Shown one piece after another: positions 33,050 through 44,769 of a stretch of DNA of 64,000 bases. Every line of letters starts with the position of its first letter. Positions within the stretch are counted from its first letter, which is position 1. A model generated the notes under the pieces. That model made no database searches and had not been told where the DNA came from. It saw only the letters and a program-made list of their open reading frames with translations. This stretch comes from Atherinomorus stipes. Lineage: Eukaryota > Chordata > Actinopteri > Atheriniformes > Atherinidae. Location of the stretch: assembly GCA_023101725.1 (NCBI GenBank), contig JALJCO010001448.1, positions 681,001 to 745,000 of the forward strand, in the 5' to 3' direction. The position numbers were made by a program, and so were the translations under genes.

Positions 33050-33172
33050 GTACTATGCTATAAACACAATATTGTAGTATATCGTCTTGCTTATAGTATC
33101 GCAGTATATCACAATATATTGCATCGTGCTCCTGTATCGTGATACATATCGTATCTCCAGATTCTTGCAAAT
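33050..33172 (-). mobile_element. hAT-like element end fragment
   Basis: Reads ATCGTGATACATATCGTATC then CCAGATTCTTGCAAATACAC, the inward end of a common fish element that would normally finish CAGCCCTA. That final block is lost. Confidence 0.55.
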
Positions 33173-33174
33173 AC

Positions 33175-34253
33175 ACCCCCTACTAATGAGTGTTTACATG
33201 ACCACTAAAATCCAATATCAAGCAGTAATCAGATTACTGTAATCATCACATCTGCCAAGTCTACATCAGTATTCCTAAAATCCTGGTCTATAACATCAGA
33301 TTTCTTTTGGATTGCGTAGTAACTCCGCTAGGTCTCTAAGCAGAGTTTTAAGGGTTAATGCACAAATCATCTGTACTGTGTTGAGGTTTCAGACATGTTT
33401 CATTGACCTTTTCTTCCCCATCTATGGAATTATTCCACTGGAATTCCACCAACACCACTGGATCCAATGGTGTTAAAGGGGTTAATGAAATGTTACCAGG
33501 TTAGACATGACCTGCTCCACTACCGCAGTTCCGCTAGTTCACTGACCTCATCAAACATACATGAGTAAACATAATGGTAGGAGAAACTGATTTATACGCT
33601 TAACCTCACACAAGTTCAACAAAACGCTTGTTCCCTAATCTCTCACTCATCCATTAACACAAATTCATCCACCACTTCTCACTCCACAAACATGAACTGT
33701 AGCTCTGAATCATGCATGATGCCACCAACAAAGTACAGCAGGGTCACTGGGGTTTCTGTCAACACGTTTGCTGAAAATCAAACAGCAGACCTCCCTACTG
33801 GAGGACTATCAATCAACCAGCGAAGCTACGGACGCTAAATCTGGCCTGTTATAGGAGCATCGAGTCAATGCCTGGAAAAGAGAGCTCTGTGTTACTGACC
33901 CTTCCCTGACTGTGGGAGGAGAACCAACAGGAAATGTCCTGAGAAAAGAAATGATAAGTTGCACAAACACTGCTCTGCCAGAGCAACATGTTTACAGTTA
34001 GTACATGGATACCAACAGGATAACACACGGGCAACAATAGTTCCTGAAGCCATGTAGAAAAACAGGAAAATATGGAATAAAACAAACAAAAAGTATCTTC
34101 AGATCCCAGTTTGGATGGTTTGGTGAACATTCCATTACCATGAATGAAATGCTTCACATCCCGATGAAACAGTCCCTGATCAGAAAACTGGACCACATCA
34201 TGTGATTTATGAAAGTCTTATGAATGGCAGCACCAGCTGAATGACGTGGCAGG
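33175..34253. other. No recognised feature
   Basis: No termini, tandem repeats or protein-like reading. Two overlapping minus-strand ORFs (33849-34196) have no recognisable domain. Confidence 0.45.
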
Positions 34254-34590
34254 TAGGGCTGGGTCCATTTTGATTCTTTGGATTGTGATTCGATTCAAAA
34301 TCGATTCGATGCAATATATTGATTTAAATGCTTCGATATCGATTCAGCAAGAAGTAGACACTATGTTTTAGTTTATATTATCATGCCCATGTGATTGTAT
34401 GTAGTCTGTCACCTTATATTTTTGGGTAATAATAGGGCTGAGCCGTATGGCAAATTTTTCATATCACTTTTTTTTCTTCTTTTTATTAGAAATCCTACTG
34501 GTTTTGACGGTATATGGCAGCAGTATTTGACGGTGAATATATACATATACATATATAAATATATATATTACACAGAGAGTATACACACAC

Positions 34591-34592
<2 letters not shown>

Positions 34593-34678
<86 letters not shown>

Positions 34679-34691
34679 CACACACACACAA
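34593..34691. repeat. (TA)n then (CA)n microsatellite
   Basis: About 82 bases of TA followed by 17 of CA. The Tyr/Ile-alternating ORFs on both strands (34395-34787) come from this repeat. Confidence 0.97.
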
Positions 34692-34885
34692 ACAAGAGCA
34701 TTATTACACTGTAGCGCCCCTCAGGTAACATGGCAAATTTTTTCCCTTTTGCATTACCAAGCAACACTTCTGCGTGCGCGGCAATAAGGTGTGCAGGTTA
34801 TTCTACAGCAGCTCTGGAGTCAAAGCTGCTAACATCCCAGCTGCACACTCGCTGCTACTGCTGTAAAAATAGTAAATACCATTTT

Positions 34886-34976
34886 CTATTTTTATTGTGC
34901 TTTTTGTCCAGCACTTTGGGCGACTTTGGTTGTTGTAAATGTGCTTTATGAATAAATTTGAACTTGAACTTGAACT
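34886..34976 (+). mobile_element. Retroposon 3' tail with GAACTT repeats
   Basis: CCAGCACTTTGGGCGACTTT, then TAAATGTGCTTTATGAATAA and a short GAACTT hexamer array form a characteristic fish SINE/LINE 3' end. Confidence 0.65.
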
Positions 34977-35302
34977 ACCAGATTCGGCCTTTTTGAAAAT
35001 AAAAAATCCACATTGCTGCATCTTTGGGATGGCTTATAAAGCAGCAACCATCTTTTCAGGATGTTTACATTCTGAACGTGAAGGGATCCAAAGTTTTCAC
35101 CATCATCTGGAAGCCGTCTTTCTCTGCATTATCTATGGGAACCATGTCCTTGTCACGGTGAAATATGATTGTAATCCGACCGCTTCTTGCCTTGCTCTTT
35201 TTCTCACATCCAGTCCTGTATCAAGACATTCCTGGTACTCTAAAACGTGTTGTTGGCTAAGCTAGCTGCTAGCGTTACCACCGCCAGCTGCCACTTTGAG
35301 AA

Positions 35303-35534
35303 GGGTCTATCTGCGGTTCGCAAGACAGGGGCGTGTCTTAGTGTGGGCGTGTCTTAGTGTGGGCGTGTCGTAGTGTGGGCGTGTCGTAGTGTGACGTTAC
35401 TCGACGACACGCCCACCAGGCCAATGAGAGCACAGTAAAATCTAGCTCTACCCCTGACCCTTCCCCTAAGCCTAACCAGACCCAGCCACTATGCGGCACA
35501 CCCACTGGGTTGCAAGCCGCAGATAGATACACTT
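35303..35534. mobile_element. MITE family H copy 1
   Basis: GGTCTATCTGCGGTTCGCAA at the left and, inverted, ATCTATCTGCGGCTTGCAAC at the right bound about 230 bases with GACACGCCCACCAGGCC in the centre. Relatives are at 53826 and 54706. Confidence 0.8.
35329..35392 (+). repeat. Four tandem 16-bp units
   Basis: GGGCGTGTCTTAGTGT twice, then GGGCGTGTCGTAGTGT twice. It is an expansion of the left subterminal part of family H. Confidence 0.95.
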
Positions 35535-36075
35535 GGCCACTTTTGCTCGACAGCATTTTCAAACAGTTGTTTGGTCCATGTCCGATCTTTTAAAGCCGAA
35601 AAACTCCCAAACCATAGATGTGGCTCCGATTTTGGGAATTAACTCCTCTGGGTAAGCAAGTGTGCTTCACTTTGACAGCTTTCACCGGCTTTTTACACAC
35701 TGTGGTGTTTGTGTCCAGCAGTGAAATCGGTCCCCACTGAAACACTGTCTCACTGCGCACGTTCCGGATGTTGTCTGGACTATTCACCAATATAGCTGCA
35801 TATGAAAAATACATATAACGAAACTAAACACTGTTTTTGGTATGAACTGGTATACCCCACAGCCTTAGGTAATAAAACATCTGAAAATAAAAAATAGTTG
35901 CCATTTTGGTGTTGTATGATCTAACGTGGCCTTCGTACATATACGTAAATGACATGCACAATTCCCCCCGATTGGTCAGGAGGTGAATCGATTCAGAGGA
36001 TTTGTCGATTCAATATGGAATTGCACTGAGAAGTACTGCGATGAATGGATTAATCGATATTTTTACCCACCTCTA

Positions 36076-37245
36076 ATAAGAGGTTTCATTATTTCTGTAA
36101 AATATTTTTAATACCAAATTATCAAAAATGAGGTCAAGAGAGAAAAATCTGAAAATGTTGCACAAAAGCACTGATGTGGATAAAGTTTCCATCACAAAGC
36201 TGCTGCTCAAGTTTATTCTGAAAGAACTGAGAAGTGATGTTTTAGAAAATTTATTTAATCTGAACATATTTCTCCTTCAGTTTTTTCTTCATTTTCAGCT
36301 CTTTCCACCTGGAAGACCAAAGTCAGCCGTTTATGCATCCTCATGGCCCAGAGAAATGACATGTGAGAAGAGTCCAGTTTTTCATGTTTGATTGTAGCTC
36401 CACATAATCCTGAGAAAATAGTTTTAACTTCTCATGACTGTGAAATATATTTTTCCTGTAATTCTTGCCCCCCAGCCAAAGAACATTCTTAATGTAGGTA
36501 GAGTGGCGTACCTTCAGATGGACAAACCCGTCTCAGACATCCCAGGACCACTGTGGAGTCCAGCAGCAGCCGCTCTGAAACTTTTAACATGCCTGTCCTG
36601 CACTCGTCTCTGGCCTCCCACAGAACCCACCCCTTTTCCCAGAGCAGAGTCCCCGTCCCCTCCCCCAAGGAACATTTGAAGGGCATAGAGGAGGTGAGTC
36701 AATTTAGAGGGACCTGTCTTGAGAAAAAGGGCGTTTCTAGGGAAACTGAGTGTTCACTCTTCTCCAGCAGCTTTCATAGTTGCCACTTGGCAACAGTTCA
36801 CTGGCTGCATTTCAAAACGCAGCTTTTCCTGCTTTTCTGTGTGCAACAAAAAGCCACACACACAAAAAACGCACTTGCATAAGCAGAAAAAAAAAAAATT
36901 ATTTCATTCCCTGACATTGTATGGGCCATGTTTGGTTAGAAACCTGCCTCAAAACCATCTTTTTAAATTCATAATCCAGGATGAAAGGCTCCTTGTATGA
37001 TCACAATGTGATGAGAAGCATTCAGAAAGAGCCTTTCACCGACATTACACCCCCTACAATCTGTCGGTCCTTCACAATGTTTTAACCCTTGTGTGCCATT
37101 TTGGACTAGTTTGTACTTTCAGGTCAATTTTACTGAAATTTCTGTCCTCCATCATGGTTGTCCATAAAAAGGATTGTTTGTAAGAAAGTGTTTCTTTCAC
37201 ACTGAGACACAAATACCAAAAATCTAATTATTCAAATACTTGAAC
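36076..37245. other. No recognised feature
   Basis: Short overlapping ORFs near 36430-36880 on both strands show no domain. An A run lies at 36887-36898. Confidence 0.4.
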
Positions 37246-37407
37246 TAGGGATGCACGATAATTATCGGGCAGATAATTATCTGGCTGATGACAGGAATTA
37301 TTATGTCATTCCAATAAGTCCGATATCACGACGACTTGCCCCGATAACTTATACCCCATACAGCTGGAATTTTTAAGATCGGACATGCAGAAGTTGAAAA
37401 TCCCACT

Positions 37408-37882
37408 TTTAAAGACACACAACGTAACTTTTAGACCTTAAAAATCTGTGTTTCTGACTCGTTTTGATGTCACACCAACATTCATTAAGCGCATTTTCGA
37501 GCTGTCAGTGCCCAGAGCCGTCCCGGGGCTCAGAAACAGCACTATGTAAGATTCCCATCCGGGACGCGACCGTGACGTTGCAGCCGACTATTGGTTGCAG
37601 CACCGCGTCATTCACTAGCAACCGGATGTAAACCAGGTATCAACGTCGCGGCTGTTTTGAATGCGCATCATGTCGAATTCGGTAAAGAAACGCAAGGAAA
37701 CATCACCAGAGGAAGAGAGGAAAAGAAACAGAGGAAGGGACAGAACAAGAGTCAAGATAACTGTCTTTTACTGGCTGGAGTGAGCTTACAGTACAGGTAC
37801 GAACAAGATGGATGCTAGTTTAGCCGCCGATAGGGGGCGCGTCACTGAGAAAACTGCTGAAAGTTCCGTTGTGTGTCTTTAA
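37408..37882 (+). mobile_element. MITE with TTTAAAGACACACAACG ends, copy 2
   Basis: Same family as 27834-28281. About 25 bases longer, with an intact central ORF and identical landmark blocks such as GACGCGACYGTGACGTTGCA and ATGGATGCTAGTTTAGCC. Confidence 0.93.
37670..37783 (+). CDS. Short basic ORF carried by the MITE
   Basis: A 37-codon frame starts MSNSVKKRKETSPEEERK, goes on through NRGRDRTRVKI and ends YWLE before TGA. The KKRK and RKRN clusters are nuclear-localisation-like. By eye the start resembles the N-terminus of lysine/arginine-rich fish proteins that continue R-x-R-V-N-I-G-x-A-F-x-R-W. The F-Y-W segment here could be a degenerate remnant of that continuation, so the ORF may be a captured first exon or the rump of a transposon protein. 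It is too short to be functional with confidence. The other copy (28066) is frame-shifted. Confidence 0.35.
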   Translation: MSNSVKKRKETSPEEERKRNRGRDRTRVKITVFYWLE

Positions 37883-38123
37883 GCTTTTCTTGCTGAGATA
37901 TTGTGATTGAGGAGAGAAAGCTGCGGCTCTACAGGGGAGACCCCAAGCAGCTACCAAACCACTTTCCCTTCTTATCTGAGACACTAGCTACCCTCTACGG
38001 TTGGAATTTTTGATTTGGTATAATTAGGTATGTATGTGTGTTATCGGTATCAGTTATTGGTATCGGCCTTTAAAAGCTGAAATTTATCTTATTGGTTTTT
38101 AAAACGGTTATCGTGCATCCCTA

Positions 38124-39243
38124 ACTTTAACCCTCCAAATGCCAGTTTGATGACACATTGATAAGGATTTCTTACGGTAAATTCCCTGGCTACAAACCAC
38201 TACTTTTATCACACGCCTTTAACACTGCAGCTTGAACAATGATGCAGCTAATCGATGGATTGCTGCGGGGCAATCAGCTTCTCAAAGAAAAACATGGGGA
38301 AAAAAACACCTGATCCTTCTCATCCACTGTCCACAAACAGCGTTAAAACTGCTTCTGGATCTGGATTTGCTGTTTATTGGTGAGAAAACACTAAATCCGA
38401 TTAGACTCCCACTTCTCGGGTTCTTTCTATTATGGACATGAGCTGAGCCCTACAGTTGGAATTTCGAAGATCAGACATCCAGAAGGAAAGTTGCAAGACC
38501 TTTTCAGAGCCCTCTGTCCGGCCAGCAGCGTCGGTGAGACCTGTGAGATGGCAGCGTGAAGATGTTTTTGTAACAAGCCGTGTTTCAGGCACTGTTCAGA
38601 GAAAAAGAATTATGGTACATAGCCTACAGTCTTTTAAAGCTAGACAATGTTGGAAAAACGGTTCGAGCAAGCTACATTTTTAAAAAAACATCACCTGAAA
38701 CCACGCCTTCAGAGCGCAGGGACGTGTGCGCCGATGTTTTACGAGCAGGTTGACGACAACAGCAGAGCAGATAGCTCATTAGCTCGCTAGTAAACGAGAA
38801 GCCACGTTTCTAAAAGCTTTAATCCACTCACCTCCAACTCCTTCTGTGGTGTAAAAAGTCCACACTGGAAACGTCAATGCCTCCAAGACTTATCCTTATC
38901 TGTCAGTATCTGTTGTTTGGGGTTTTTTTTGGTTTAGCAGCAGTTAGCAGTCCGTTAGCTATATTTGTTTACAGTGAGCGGTGCACAGGGGGGTCAAGTG
39001 GGGCACAGAGAGAGGGGAGGGACAGAGACGAGACATAAAGGCATCAATTTGTTCCTTCTGTATGCTGTGAATTACCAATTCCTGCCTTTTGGTGTGAATG
39101 GCAGGGGTTGGTCAGAGTTTGTACAGACCTGCAGCTCTCACAGAGGTCTGACTTTTTTCCTTCCTTTTTATGAATACATGAGTTGATACTGTCAGGATGG
39201 GAGGACCATTTCACCCAGTAGAACAAAAAGTGTTTCTGAACAG
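38124..39243. other. Probable old element DNA, limits unclear
   Basis: TACAGTTGGAATTTCGAAGA then GACATCCAGAAGG (38451-38490) echoes CAGCTGGAATTTTTAAGATC in the adjacent hAT-like element, so part of this stretch is probably an internal relic of a related longer element. A T/G run lies at 38920-38936. No gene is seen. Confidence 0.4.
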
Positions 39244-39300
39244 TAGGGCGGTAATGGTATACAGGTCACGGTTCAGTTTTTCCTCGGTACAGTAATGGAG
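39244..39300 (+). mobile_element. hAT-like terminus fragment
   Basis: TAGGGCGGTAATGGTATACA then GGTCACGGTTCAG is the start of a common fish element. No matching end was found. Confidence 0.6.
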
Positions 39301-39645
39301 AAAAAATGAGCAAATATTAACTGTCTTGTGTTTTATCAACAAGTTCACTAACATTTTACTTCACAGCCGAGTACATACCACATACTCGAGCCAGTGTTTT
39401 CCCTACGAGGCCCAGCACCGCCTACAAGTCAGGTTAATTTATCCTGATCTGGTTTTCTATCCAGCACCAGCTCACAAACTGGTTTCAGGTCTCATTTCCT
39501 CTACAACAGGTTTATATTGAGCTCTTGGATTAAAAACTAAACTGATGTTAGTTATCAGATTTACATGACAGCATGTCAAGCTGTTCTGAGTTTCGGTGAT
39601 GCGACCACCCACAGACACGCGGACGTCTACGAGATGAGCGCGCAC

Positions 39646-39678
39646 GGCGCCTCAGACGAAGCGTGCGTCTGAGGCGCC
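39646..39678. repeat. Perfect 13-bp-stem hairpin
   Basis: GGCGCCTCAGACG and CGTCTGAGGCGCC are separated by seven bases. It lies in a CpG-rich stretch (39600-39720). Confidence 0.92.
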
Positions 39679-39679
39679 G

Positions 39680-40412
39680 AGAGCGAGCACGTTGCAGGAA
39701 TTCGCACAGCTGATACCGCCATTAAAATCACGTTTAATTATGTCAGCACGTCATCTTAGATCTGAACTTTAAGAATATTTAGCACGACTTCATGGAATGA
39801 AACAGTTTTTATCAGGGCTTATTTAATCTTTTACGTTTTTCTCTCCTCTGTGTTTTTTCCTTTTTTTATCAGTTTGGAAACGCGACAACAGAGTGTAGCT
39901 GCTTAAGATTATTTAATTAGGCTGGAATGTTGTAACTGGAAGGTTACCGGTTAGAGAGTTTATGAATACATCATTCAGCAGAGCTGATCTGTAGTTATAG
40001 GTTATCAACCAGCGGCTATCACACTTGCTACACGATAGGGCCACATGAGGAAGCAGCCTGCTGGAGATATCCGCTCACCATTTAAAGGCTGAATATGGAA
40101 CATTTATATTAAAAGCTATATTTAAAAGAAAAAAAACACAAGGCATTTGGATGGGTGCGGAATAAAAGTACAGCATTTCTTTAAAGCAAAACTCGGTAAG
40201 CATCGAATTGCTCCGTAAACACTTTGTTTAGCCCCACGGGGATTCCGAAAAGCATTTATTGAGGTAAAAAAGTTACTGAGTTCTCCTTTAAAAATTGTAT
40301 TTTGCTTGAAAATAAATATAAAATAAATTTTAACAGGTTCGACAATCATGTTACGTTTATATCAACAAGCCAGTACAGGCCACCATTGCGGGTTGCCAAA
40401 TAAAGTCTCTAT
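39680..40412. other. No recognised feature
   Basis: AT-rich, with no ORF of interest and no visible termini. Confidence 0.45.
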
Positions 40413-40897
40413 AGCCCCGTTTCCACCCGCGGGTCTGGGTCGGGTCAGGTCGGGTCAGGCCGGATCGGGTGGGTTTTGGTATGGATGTGTTGATTTCACG
40501 CTGCGTCCCCACAGCAACCTGTACCCTTACTCTGGAGGCGGAGAACTAGCTGGACAGCTGCTACGTGATCGCGTGACATCATCGCTGTGCAATGCCGTTT
40601 AACCAAAACACCGCGCCACACATGACAGAAACAAAAAAGGAGTCACCCCGGCTTTGTTTTTACGCTTGGTCACGCGGGAAGTGAGATTTTTCAACAAATC
40701 AATGTATTGCTTTTTGCTAGCTCCACCTCTTTGGTCCGGATCGGTTAGATCAGTACCCCTACCAAAGGGTGCCAAAAAAGTAGGCCGGATCGGGTCGGAT
40801 ATAAGGGTACCCGTCCCAGTTTTTATCTGTGGAGACGCAAAAAAACTAGTACCGATCCGGCCCGTCCCGACCCAGACCCGCTGGTGGAAACGAGGCT
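40413..40897. mobile_element. 485-bp MITE with 35-bp terminal inverted repeats
   Basis: Left AGCCCCGTTTCCACCCGCGG and right, inverted, AGCCTCGTTTCCACCAGCGG; the match continues through GTCTGGGTCGGG. The flanking bases TAT on both sides could be a 3-bp TSD, suggestive of a Harbinger-type element. The GGATCGGGT repeats give long ORFs on both strands (40599-41003) that are not genes. Confidence 0.88.
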
Positions 40898-41145
40898 TAT
40901 GTGGCAGTAGTATACTGGGCCCAGCTAGACTGACACTGGGAAAAATCAGAGCTCCGGAGATATTGTTACCCGTCTCAGAAGAGGAGTGACCCGAGAAGAG
41001 CAAAAACTGGAGTAAACTTAGGTGAAGCTACACTAGATGGACCCACATATACATTTTTACACGGCATCAAAACGTGGAAATGGCGACTTTTTTCCTGGAT
41101 CAGTAAGCCAACTTGTTTGCTAACGTGGCTAACGTTCACTGTCAG

Positions 41146-41668
41146 TTAAAGGTAGAGTCCGAAGTCCCCCCACCGTTTCTGTTTGCAAACAGCAGCATTC
41201 AAACTGAGCGCTCCTCCCTCTCAGGCTAATGGCCGCCTCGTTCTTCAAACTATTCAGCTTCAAGCCTCCTTCAGAGCTCAGAAGCAGGTAAAAGCCAAAC
41301 TAACATTAACCCTGGTTTTCCAACTTGCATTATCTAAAGCTCTTACCTTTTCTTCGGTGCATCCGCCGTTTTTTCTTTCTTTCGTTTTCCTTTGAGAGTT
41401 TGAGTGACTGGCGTCTGCTCCAATCATGAGCTTATTCCCACACAGCGTTATGTCTTTTGTTCTGTCATTGGCTGGTGATATAAACAGAAATCTCCACCCA
41501 GAAACGTCCCGAACACAACAAAACAAAGCTAAAGAGCAAATTACAGGCAGGAGGAGAGAATTGCATTCAAACGCGCCACGGCACGCGAGTAGAGGCCCAA
41601 AGGTGCAGTTTGAGACGGATTTCACTAACGTTTATTTTCATGGGGGAAACGTTGGACTCTACCTTTAA
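41146..41668 (+). mobile_element. 523-bp MITE, family K copy 1 (uninterrupted)
   Basis: Ends TTAAAGGTAGAGTCCGAAGT and ACGTTGGACTCTACCTTTAA. The second copy at 48521-49791 is inverted relative to this one. The octamer CTGGTGAT at 41472-41479 is the intact site that was duplicated by a hAT-like insertion in the other copy. Confidence 0.92.
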
Positions 41669-41669
41669 A

Positions 41670-43220
41670 CTCCTCTGCCTTACATGGTGCAGGGTGCTGG
41701 TCACCGCTGGCAGCAAGCCTGGCAACCCAGCGGCTGGAGTTGTTTTTCTGCCGTTGCAAGTACAACCTACACACACGTGATGTCGCTGTTCTGCCCATAT
41801 TCCATATTCAACCTTTAATATGCACGAGCTCGTTTGTCATTGTGAGATGGGGACTTATGGAGGCGGCAAACTCCTTGGTGGAGGACTTCGCTCTCTGAGT
41901 GCTTTTATAGGTTTCCATATAATACGTGATAAGAGGATGGAGATTCCATCTAAACATCAAAATCACTATTTTTGCTAATTTTTGTACATTTAAGACATCT
42001 TGATTTAATCATTTGAGCAAAAGAAGACTGGGGGATATGAAAAGCAGTTTTTGAGAGAAGACTTTCTTTTGTCCTTCCATCGGAGAGTAGAAAACTGAAG
42101 CAAGTCACCGGGTTAAAGTGAACATTATAACTTAAAAACTTTCATTTCAAAGGATTTTTGGGGAAACAGAAGCCAGATGGTGGAAACTCCCTCTGCAGCC
42201 ACACCTACTCACCTGTCCTGCCTCTGAGGAGACAGAGGGAGGATTCTGCATCAACACCAGCTGTGTTCCTGACAGGGAGGGAGGAGATATCCCCCCTCTC
42301 CTCTGAGGTATGAATCTAACCCCTACCTTTCTCCCCTTGCAACCCCTGCTCTGATTGGCTGTTCTTTTCAGCCTCCACCTCAACAAAAGAAACAAAGGAG
42401 GCAGGGTCATTTCCTTCCACCCCCTCCCTCCCTGCGTTGTAAAGACCAAGCACTGTATGAAGTCTCTGCAAGTAAAAATTCAAAACATATGCAAAACATG
42501 CAAACAGTAGTGCAGCATAACCCAACATCTGTGTGTCTGCACAGACAGCACCGGGAACAGCAAAGCAAAGAAACAACACAACATGCATCATTTTCTACTT
42601 GCAGGCTGTTCACACATTTTGAATCAGCTCAGTCCAAACTTTAGGTTCAAACAAAACATTTCAAAATGAGACCAACAAGATCTCAGATGCTGAAACAGAT
42701 ATTTTACCATCTCACAGAAAACATGAGCTCATTGTGAATCTCGTTGCAGCAACTTCTCTGTAAAAAGTTGGAACAAGGCAACAAAAGGCTGGAAAAGTAA
42801 CTGGTACAAATAAAAATCGGCAGTGGAGGTAGTTTTGTTGTGCCCAGCTCAGAAAAGCCGGAAAAAAATAATTGAACAAGGCAGTGGCATGCCCGACCAC
42901 TTAAAAGTGGTCAAAGTAATTCAAACTTTTGATATTTTTTAATGCCCTTTTCCGACTCTTCTGTGATTTTCACGAATGAGTAAACTGTAAACTCTGACTC
43001 TATACTGTCACCATGATTTCCGGTGGTATTGCTCCTTTTCGTCCAAAGCACCTTGGATTCATAAACTCTCTTGCAGTGGACGTACTGACAGATGAAAACA
43101 CCTCCGGATATGGATAAAAGCATCTGTGTCCGTATTTACTGTAGGATATGAATGGGGCTTTAGACACCTCTGCTGTAGAATGGAGAGGGACCACACTGCA
43201 GTCATGATAAGTTGCCATAT
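41670..43220. other. No confirmed gene; decayed repeat at 42600-42905
   Basis: Minus-strand bases 42905-42600 (GTTGCCTTGTTCCAACTTTT, TTCAGCATCTGAGATCTTG) look like an old interspersed repeat related to family T. A minus ORF from 42591 starts with a hydrophobic stretch (MMHVVLFLCFAVPGAVCA) but continues into this repeat context and is not supported. Confidence 0.4.
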
Positions 43221-43225
43221 ATCCA

Positions 43226-43359
<134 letters not shown>

Positions 43360-43556
43360 AATCGGACGTTTCTTCTTCATATAACTTACTAAAATCTAAC
43401 CCTAACCACCCAGATACTCCTGGGGGTGTTTAACTAACTTCGCCTTGAGACTTCCTGTATGGATCGGATGCATGGCGGCGCCCTTGTCGGCCATTGTAAC
43501 TGCGGTTAGGTACTCTTGGTAGAATGTCCTGTTTGACACACACTGCATCTTGGAAT

Positions 43557-44310
43557 ACACTAAAAAAAAGAGGTACGAGACAGGAACATTTCTGTACCTG
43601 TAGGTACATTTATTACAAATGTTCTCTCAAAAGTGCAATATTGGTATTTATGAGGCCAGAAGTACCTATATACTATGAAAAAGGGTCCAAAGTATTATAA
43701 AGTACAAATTTGTACCATTTCAACCCTAAGGGTACCTGCAACATTGAAAAATGTGTATAGCTTATACAATCGCTATAATGGGCTCTATGCATGACTGCAC
43801 TACTTCCTGAACTTAAGGTAGCTCCTTTGTTTCCTGTCTTTCATTACTGGATGAACTGATTAATCCAGGTGTGTCAGGCCAGTTACTGAGATCAGACACA
43901 CCTGGATTAATCAGTTCATCCAGTAATAAAAGACAGGAAACAAAGGAGCCACCTAAAGTTAAGGAAGTAGTGTCGTAGCAGTAATATAATTATAGTTATT
44001 ATATCAGGATTTTCATAATAATCATGGTAATAATTATATGTATAATCATATTATATGTGTTGGCCTAATATTTATATAATAATTAATCATTTATTATTAG
44101 CATCTTTGATTGTTGTCATAACCTCTATTTCATTGACTTTTATTCATCATTTTTAATTGGTTTAATGGTCCTTTAACTGGTAGAGCTTGATAAAGTACAA
44201 AAATGGACCAGGACAGAAGGGTACAGAAATGTCTTTCAAAAAGGAACACCCCCAGCAACAAGCTTTGTACCCCTTTAAGTACAAACTGGTACCTCTATTT
44301 TTGAGTTTGT
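43557..44310. mobile_element. MITE with GAGGTAC subterminal motifs, hosting family A
   Basis: Left ACACTAAAAAAAAGAGGTAC and right, inverted, ACAAACTCAAAAATAGAGGTAC; several internal GGTACC and TGTACC motifs. The palindromic MITE at 43780-43979 is inserted in it; about 550 bases remain without it. Confidence 0.82.
43780..43979. mobile_element. Palindromic MITE, family A copy 3
   Basis: Arms CTTTGTTTCCTGTCTTTCAT and CCAGGTGTGTCAGGCC pair with their complements. The outer end of the second arm is slightly changed. Confidence 0.9.
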
Positions 44311-44629
44311 AAGATTAGCTACGAAGGATGCATTGAACATCCTTAAAATCTGCATTTGAAGGAGCTTCGAATCTGGACAGCCTTGGTCGCATCGCTGTGA
44401 CGTAAGCAGTCTTCAAATCTGGCCTTGAAAGGATGTAGCCCTTAGATTTGGACACAGCCACTGTCTGTGAACACAGTTCATCCTGAAATCCACAAATTCA
44501 GGTTAAACCTCCATCATGCAAAGAAGAAGCCATATGCGAACAGGATCCAGAAACACCACCGTCGTCTCTGGAACAAAGTTTAGTTTAATCGGTCATAGAT
44601 GGAGGTTGCAGAGCAACATCTGCTCTCAT

Positions 44630-44768
44630 CCAGTCCCCAATGTCTCAGTTTCAACATCTGATATGGTGTTTAGGAATAAAATATGGCTCGATGAGATTTG
44701 CAAATCATTAGATTCTGTTTGTATTTACATTTGATACAAAGACCCAACTTCTTTAAAACTCTGGTCTT
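44630..44768 (+). mobile_element. Decayed repeat, family T copy 2
   Basis: CAATGTCTCAGTTTCAACAT, GGAATAAAATATGGCTC, GATGAGATTTGCAAATCATT and CAAAGACCCAACTTC follow the same order as 24940-25075. Confidence 0.55.
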
Positions 44769-44769
44769 A

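Larger units (their letters stand above)
34433..35867. mobile_element. hAT-like element with perfect TSD, 1.4 kb
   Basis: Begins TAGGGCTGAGCCGTATGGC and ends GGTATACCCCACAGCCTTA; identical GGTAATAA octamers flank it (34425-34432, 35868-35875). Within it are a TA microsatellite, a retroposon tail and a family H element. Partial relatives are at 8332 (one end) and 47240 (other end). No transposase is recognised. Confidence 0.92.
34254..36075. mobile_element. hAT-like element, outer member of a nest
   Basis: Left end TAGGGCTGGGTCCATTTTGA, right end TTTTTACCCACCTCTA; both are followed inward by ATCGATTC-type repeats. The TSD is not clear (GTGGCAGG, ATAAGAGG). A second element occupies 34433-35867, leaving about 390 bases for the outer one. 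Confidence 0.72.
37246..38123. mobile_element. hAT-like element with TSD, hosting a MITE
   Basis: Ends TAGGGATGCACGATAATTAT and, inverted, TAGGGATGCACGATAACCG; flanks ACTTGAAC and ACTTTAAC (7 of 8). The MITE at 37408-37882 is inserted in it. The termini match the element at 26241. Confidence 0.9.

Noticed and set aside
34395..34787. 130-codon ORF rich in Tyr-Ile
   Set aside because: It is a read-through of a TA microsatellite with retroposon DNA on each side; the same happens at 43000-43433.
40599..41003. Long overlapping ORFs on both strands
   Set aside because: Both derive from the terminal repeats and CCGGATC-type internal repeats of a MITE.
42316..42591. Secreted-protein-like minus ORF beginning MMHVVLFLCFAVPG
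   Set aside because: The hydrophobic start is attractive, but the surrounding DNA looks like an old interspersed repeat, and no splice context or recognisable mature domain follows.
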